From positions 1 to 30,101 of IMG/VR virus record IMGVR_UViG_3300042886_000206: a stretch of 30,101 bases of DNA, one strand, 5' to 3'. Made by a program: the position numbers and the translations under genes. Below the pieces are notes generated by a model. That model ran no database searches and had not been told where the DNA came from. It was given only the letters and a program-made list of their open reading frames with translations. Source of the stretch: a virus. Shown piece after piece: positions 29,674-30,101 of the stretch; within the stretch, counting starts at the first letter, position 1; every line of letters begins with the position of its first letter.

Positions 29674-30061
29674 TATCTTCTAACTCAATTTTAGTATTTT
29701 TTATATTAAATTTTAAACTTTTCAAATTATTTAAATTTTGTTTTTCAAAAATATTTTTTAATTCATCCACTTTGTTTTGGAACAGTTTGTCTTTTTCTTC
29801 TCTCTCTAAATTATATTTAATAATATTTTGTAAATTTTCAGAAGTTTTTTCAACATTACTCTCACTTATTTCACTAACAAATGAAAAAAATCTATGGTCA
29901 GTCATTGTACTTTCTTGTTCCATTACTTTATCTTCCTCAACATATTTTTTAGGTAGTTTCCAACTCATTGGGAAAGCAACATCAAAACTTAAATATTTTT
30001 CAATTTTTCTAACTGATTGTAAGTAAGGGAATAGTAGTGAAAATTCTTTATATAAGCTCAT
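29633..30061 (-). CDS. Hypothetical protein
   Basis: One hundred and forty-two residues from the ATG at 30061 (MSLYKEFSLLFPYLQSVRKI). An upstream ATG at 30091 adds ten hydrophobic residues and reads through an AT-rich non-coding-like leader, so I reject it. The N-terminal half is ordered-looking, with FPMSWKLPKKYVEE; the C-terminal half is a long charged coiled coil ending in an acidic tail. No family recognised. Confidence 0.68.
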   Translation of the reverse strand: MSLYKEFSLLFPYLQSVRKIEKYLSFDVAFPMSWKLPKKYVEEDKVMEQESTMTDHRFFSFVSEISESNVEKTSENLQNIIKYNLEREEKDKLFQNKVDELKNIFEKQNLNNLKSLKFNIKNTKIELEDNEEELKTPKLVSE

Positions 30062-30101
30062 AATTAATATTTTATAATATAGGTTAAACAATAGGATATT
30101 G

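Overview
The window reads as part of a large tailed phage genome whose host is probably a member of the Bacteroidota (Flavobacteriia/Cytophagia-like). The DNA is very AT-rich. Genes are tightly packed with 1-40 nt overlaps, no start is preceded by a clear Shine-Dalgarno sequence, and several genes are preceded by the Bacteroidota promoter form TTTG-N19-TAnnTTTG. The adhesins carry FISUMP (Fibrobacter succinogenes major paralogous) domains and an SprB-like repeat, both typical of Bacteroidota. No integrase, tRNA, rRNA, CRISPR array, terminase or capsid gene is visible. Virulent-phage lifestyle and host are inferences.

Layout. 1-2418 (minus): a truncated gene, two paralogous small membrane proteins, a small soluble protein, a membrane-anchored protein and a short CCA-adding-type nucleotidyltransferase, with three near-identical Bacteroidota-type promoters. 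2472-3371: bidirectional terminator, a Nudix hydrolase and a divergent DUF192 protein. 3409-4718 (minus): a hydrophobic protein coupled to a peptidoglycan-binding-domain protein. 4762-8534 (minus): a seven-gene operon ending in an intein-containing N4/N6 DNA methyltransferase and including a DUF3310 gene and several unknowns. 8584-9942: an acidic coiled-coil protein. 10032-11104 (plus): a tiny MGCGC protein with a good terminator, then a protein with a weak S-adenosylmethionine-synthetase-like pattern.

11109-20979 (minus) is the adhesin/tail-fibre region. It holds two paralogous PT-linker/FISUMP adhesins flanking a 1596-residue fibre made of collagen-like Gly-X-Y stalks and more than 50 YadA-head-like beta-roll repeats that are unusually rich in cysteine. 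21089-23743 (minus) holds glutaredoxin, thioredoxin, an unknown and a distant PcfJ-like protein. 23791-25486 (minus) holds a small unknown and a leucine-rich-repeat protein with a WCT-motif domain. 25593-27352 (minus) holds a D12-class adenine methyltransferase with a DAPY active-site motif, a freestanding LAGLIDADG endonuclease and a 52-residue ribbon-helix-helix-like protein. 27473-30061 holds a small membrane protein, a full DnaJ co-chaperone and several unknown small genes.

How the parts may work together. Two promoter classes appear: TTTG-N19-TATCTTTG in front of nucleotidyltransferase, PcfJ-like and membrane genes (host-polymerase type, probably early), and ATATTTATWA in front of putative virion-associated genes (possibly late). 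Three unrelated proteins (4359-4718, 8584-9942, 24107-25486) share a short N-terminal helix ending in (I/V)xEQ, which fits a capsid-targeting propeptide cut by a prohead protease; this is the most interesting hypothesis here. The thiol-redox pair lies beside the cysteine-rich fibre genes and could serve them or a ribonucleotide reductase elsewhere. All functional statements rest on motif recognition by eye; no database search was possible.
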